NCBI GenBank assembly: GCA_002298695.1
Contig: DBLB01000142.1
Span: forward strand, 586 to 7,838
Reading direction: 5' to 3'
From: Clostridiales bacterium UBA735
GTDB taxonomy: Bacteria > Bacillota > Clostridia > Oscillospirales > Oscillospiraceae
Length of the DNA stretch: 7,253 nucleotides
Part shown: piece after piece, positions 5,965-7,253 of the stretch
How the letters are laid out: each line of letters begins with the position of its first letter
Position numbering within the stretch: position 1 is the first letter of the stretch
Notes under the pieces: generated by a model
Database searches by the model: none
What the model was told of the DNA's origin: nothing
What the model saw: the letters and a program-made list of their open reading frames with translations, nothing else
Program-made: the position numbers and the translations under genes

Positions 5965-6957
5965 ATGAAAACGATTCTGGTATTAGGCGGGGCGGGCTAC
6001 ATTGGCAGCCACACGGTTTATGAACTCATCGACAACGGCTATGACGTGGTCGTGGCGGACAACCTGGAGACTGGTTTCCGCAAGGCCGTGCATCCGAAGG
6101 CGCGGTTCTATCAGGGCGACATCCGCAATAAGGAATTTTGCGACCATGTGTTCTCTTCTGAGAAAATCGACGCGGTGATTCATTTTGCGGCCAACTCTCA
6201 GGTTGGCGAGAGCATGGTGAATCCCCTCAAGTACTATGACAACAACCTCGGCGGCACGCGGACGATGCTGCAGAGCATGATCGAGCACGGCGTGAAGTAC
6301 ATCGTGTTCTCGTCCACCGCCGCGACCTACGGCGAGCCGGAGCGCGTGCCGATCCTCGAGACTGACCCGACGCACCCGACGAACTGCTACGGCGAGACGA
6401 AGCTCTCGATGGAGCGGATGTTCTACTGGGCGTCGGTCGCGCACGGGATTCACTTCGTCGCGCTTCGGTACTTCAACGCCTGCGGCGCGCACATGTCCGG
6501 CAAGATCGGCGAAGCGCACAACCCCGAGACGCACCTCATCCCCATTGTGCTGCAAGTCCCGAACGGGCAGCGCGACCACATGAACATCTTCGGCGACGAT
6601 TATCCCACGCGCGACGGCACCTGTGTCCGCGACTACATCCACGTCACCGACCTCGCTTCCGCGCATATTCTGGCGGCGGAATACCTGATGAACGGCGGCG
6701 AGAACAACGTCTTCAACCTCGGCAATGGCATCGGCTTCACGGTCAAGGAGATCATCGACACGGCGGAAAAGGTCGTCGGTAAGCCGATCAAGTGCGAAAT
6801 GGCGGCAAGACGTGCGGGCGACCCTGCGCAGCTCGTCGCATCCTCTGAGAAAGCAAAAACCGTGCTTGGCTGGAAGCCGAAGTATGACGATATTGAGACG
6901 ATCATCGGTTCTGCGTGGAACTGGCACAAGGAGCATCCGCATGGCTACGACGATTGA
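5965..6957 (+). CDS. galE: UDP-glucose 4-epimerase GalE
   Basis: This 330-residue cytoplasmic enzyme interconverts UDP-galactose and UDP-glucose with bound NAD, completing the Leloir cycle begun by galactokinase and GalT. The Rossmann motif GGAGYIG is at 8-14. The extended SDR catalytic set is visible: Thr118 in FSSTAATYG at the position of E. coli Ser124, and Tyr142-x-x-x-Lys146 in CYGETK. RYFNACGA (168-175) and the C-terminal RRAGDP block fit nucleotide-sugar binding. The length is close to the 338 residues of E. coli GalE, and it ends in the familiar HPHGYDD. The gatekeeper at the E. coli Tyr299 position is Leu290, so UDP-N-acetylhexosamines might also fit. Third-position GC is very high (57 of 60 codons at 6301-6480). 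It overlaps galT by 17 bases. Confidence 0.97.
   Translation: MKTILVLGGAGYIGSHTVYELIDNGYDVVVADNLETGFRKAVHPKARFYQGDIRNKEFCDHVFSSEKIDAVIHFAANSQVGESMVNPLKYYDNNLGGTRTMLQSMIEHGVKYIVFSSTAATYGEPERVPILETDPTHPTNCYGETKLSMERMFYWASVAHGIHFVALRYFNACGAHMSGKIGEAHNPETHLIPIVLQVPNGQRDHMNIFGDDYPTRDGTCVRDYIHVTDLASAHILAAEYLMNGGENNVFNLGNGIGFTVKEIIDTAEKVVGKPIKCEMAARRAGDPAQLVASSEKAKTVLGWKPKYDDIETIIGSAWNWHKEHPHGYDD
6928..6933 (+). promoter_or_regulatory. galT: Ribosome binding site of galT inside the end of galE
   Basis: AAGGAG lies within the last galE codons, seven bases before ATG 6941. It supports that ATG as the galT start and means ribosomes finishing galE pass directly over the galT initiation site. Confidence 0.88.
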
Positions 6958-7253
6958 AACCGTGTATGCGGCGCTGGATTCGCTGCTCGATTACGCGAAG
7001 GATTGTGAGCTTCTGCACCCGCTGGACGAGACGTTCGCACGGAACAGCCTGCTTGCGGAACTGAAACTGGAAAGCTATGAAAAACAGACCGAGCACTTTG
7101 GGTTTCCGGAATGTCTGAACCTCCTCTGTGATTATGCGGCGGAACAGGGACAAATCCATGATACGATCGCGGAGCGCGATCTGTTTGACACGCGGCTCAT
7201 GGGCTGTGTGACGCCGTGGCCGTCGGAGGTTGTGCGGAAATTCTGGTCGCTGT
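6941..7253 (+). CDS. galT: Galactose-1-phosphate uridylyltransferase, family 2 (partial, 3' end outside the window)
   Basis: Only the first 104 codons are present; the frame is open to the right edge. It starts MATTIETVYAALDSLL and contains DLFDTRLMGC followed by TPWPSEVVRKFW, the N-terminal signature of the Firmicutes-type family 2 GalT (full length about 490-510 residues), which is distinct from the shorter E. coli-type enzyme. GalT transfers UMP from UDP-glucose to galactose-1-phosphate, giving UDP-galactose for GalE. From memory of the family, the signature is usually TPRPSEV, so Trp in place of Arg is slightly unusual. The start is set by the ribosome binding site at 6928-6933, and the 17-base overlap with galE suggests translational coupling. 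Confidence 0.93.
   Translation, partial: MATTIETVYAALDSLLDYAKDCELLHPLDETFARNSLLAELKLESYEKQTEHFGFPECLNLLCDYAAEQGQIHDTIAERDLFDTRLMGCVTPWPSEVVRKFWSL

Noticed and set aside
5983..6942. Long antisense open frame opposite galE
   Set aside because: It shadows galE almost end to end; the GC3 of galE is near 95%, which removes stop codons on the other strand. The predicted protein is low-complexity in Arg, Val and Asp.

Overview
The window reads as chromosomal DNA of a Gram-positive, anaerobic, probably gut-associated member of the Clostridia, most like the Oscillospiraceae/Ruminococcaceae. The evidence is strong AGGAGG-type ribosome binding sites 7 bases before each start, an S-layer-homology (SLH) cell-surface anchor, FIVAR repeats, a Firmicutes-type family 2 GalT, and GC-rich third codon positions. 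The genus cannot be fixed from sequence alone.

Layout. Bases 1-195 are an AT-richer leader with no supported gene; it holds small palindromes, a weak candidate promoter and a strong ribosome binding site. Bases 196-5913 encode one very large (1905 aa) secreted, SLH-anchored, multimodular glycoside hydrolase family 2 (GH2) enzyme. Its order is signal peptide, LamG-like beta-sandwich, Ig-like domain, GH2 sugar-binding/Ig/TIM-barrel core, Ig-like domain, three FN3-like domains, Ig-like domain, a second LamG-like beta-sandwich, two FIVAR repeats, a Pro-rich linker and three SLH repeats. A perfect 11-bp hairpin followed by TTTT fills the 51-bp gap to galE. galE (330 aa, UDP-glucose 4-epimerase) is followed by the first 104 codons of galT, which overlaps it by 17 bases and runs off the right edge.

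How the genes fit together. The surface enzyme would release a terminal sugar from an external glycan. The co-oriented galE and galT are two Leloir-pathway steps, which suggests that the sugar is galactose and that the GH2 is a beta-galactosidase. This rests on gene neighbourhood: the GH2 core lacks both the LacZ metal-ligand signature and the glucuronidase N-x-K signature, so its substrate remains open.

The points most worth a second look are the composition mosaic of the giant gene (both LamG-like modules have about 50% GC at third positions against 77-95% elsewhere), the terminator abutting the galE ribosome binding site, the unresolved GH2 specificity, and the leucine at the GalE gatekeeper position. 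I see no clearly new defence, mobile or RNA system here.
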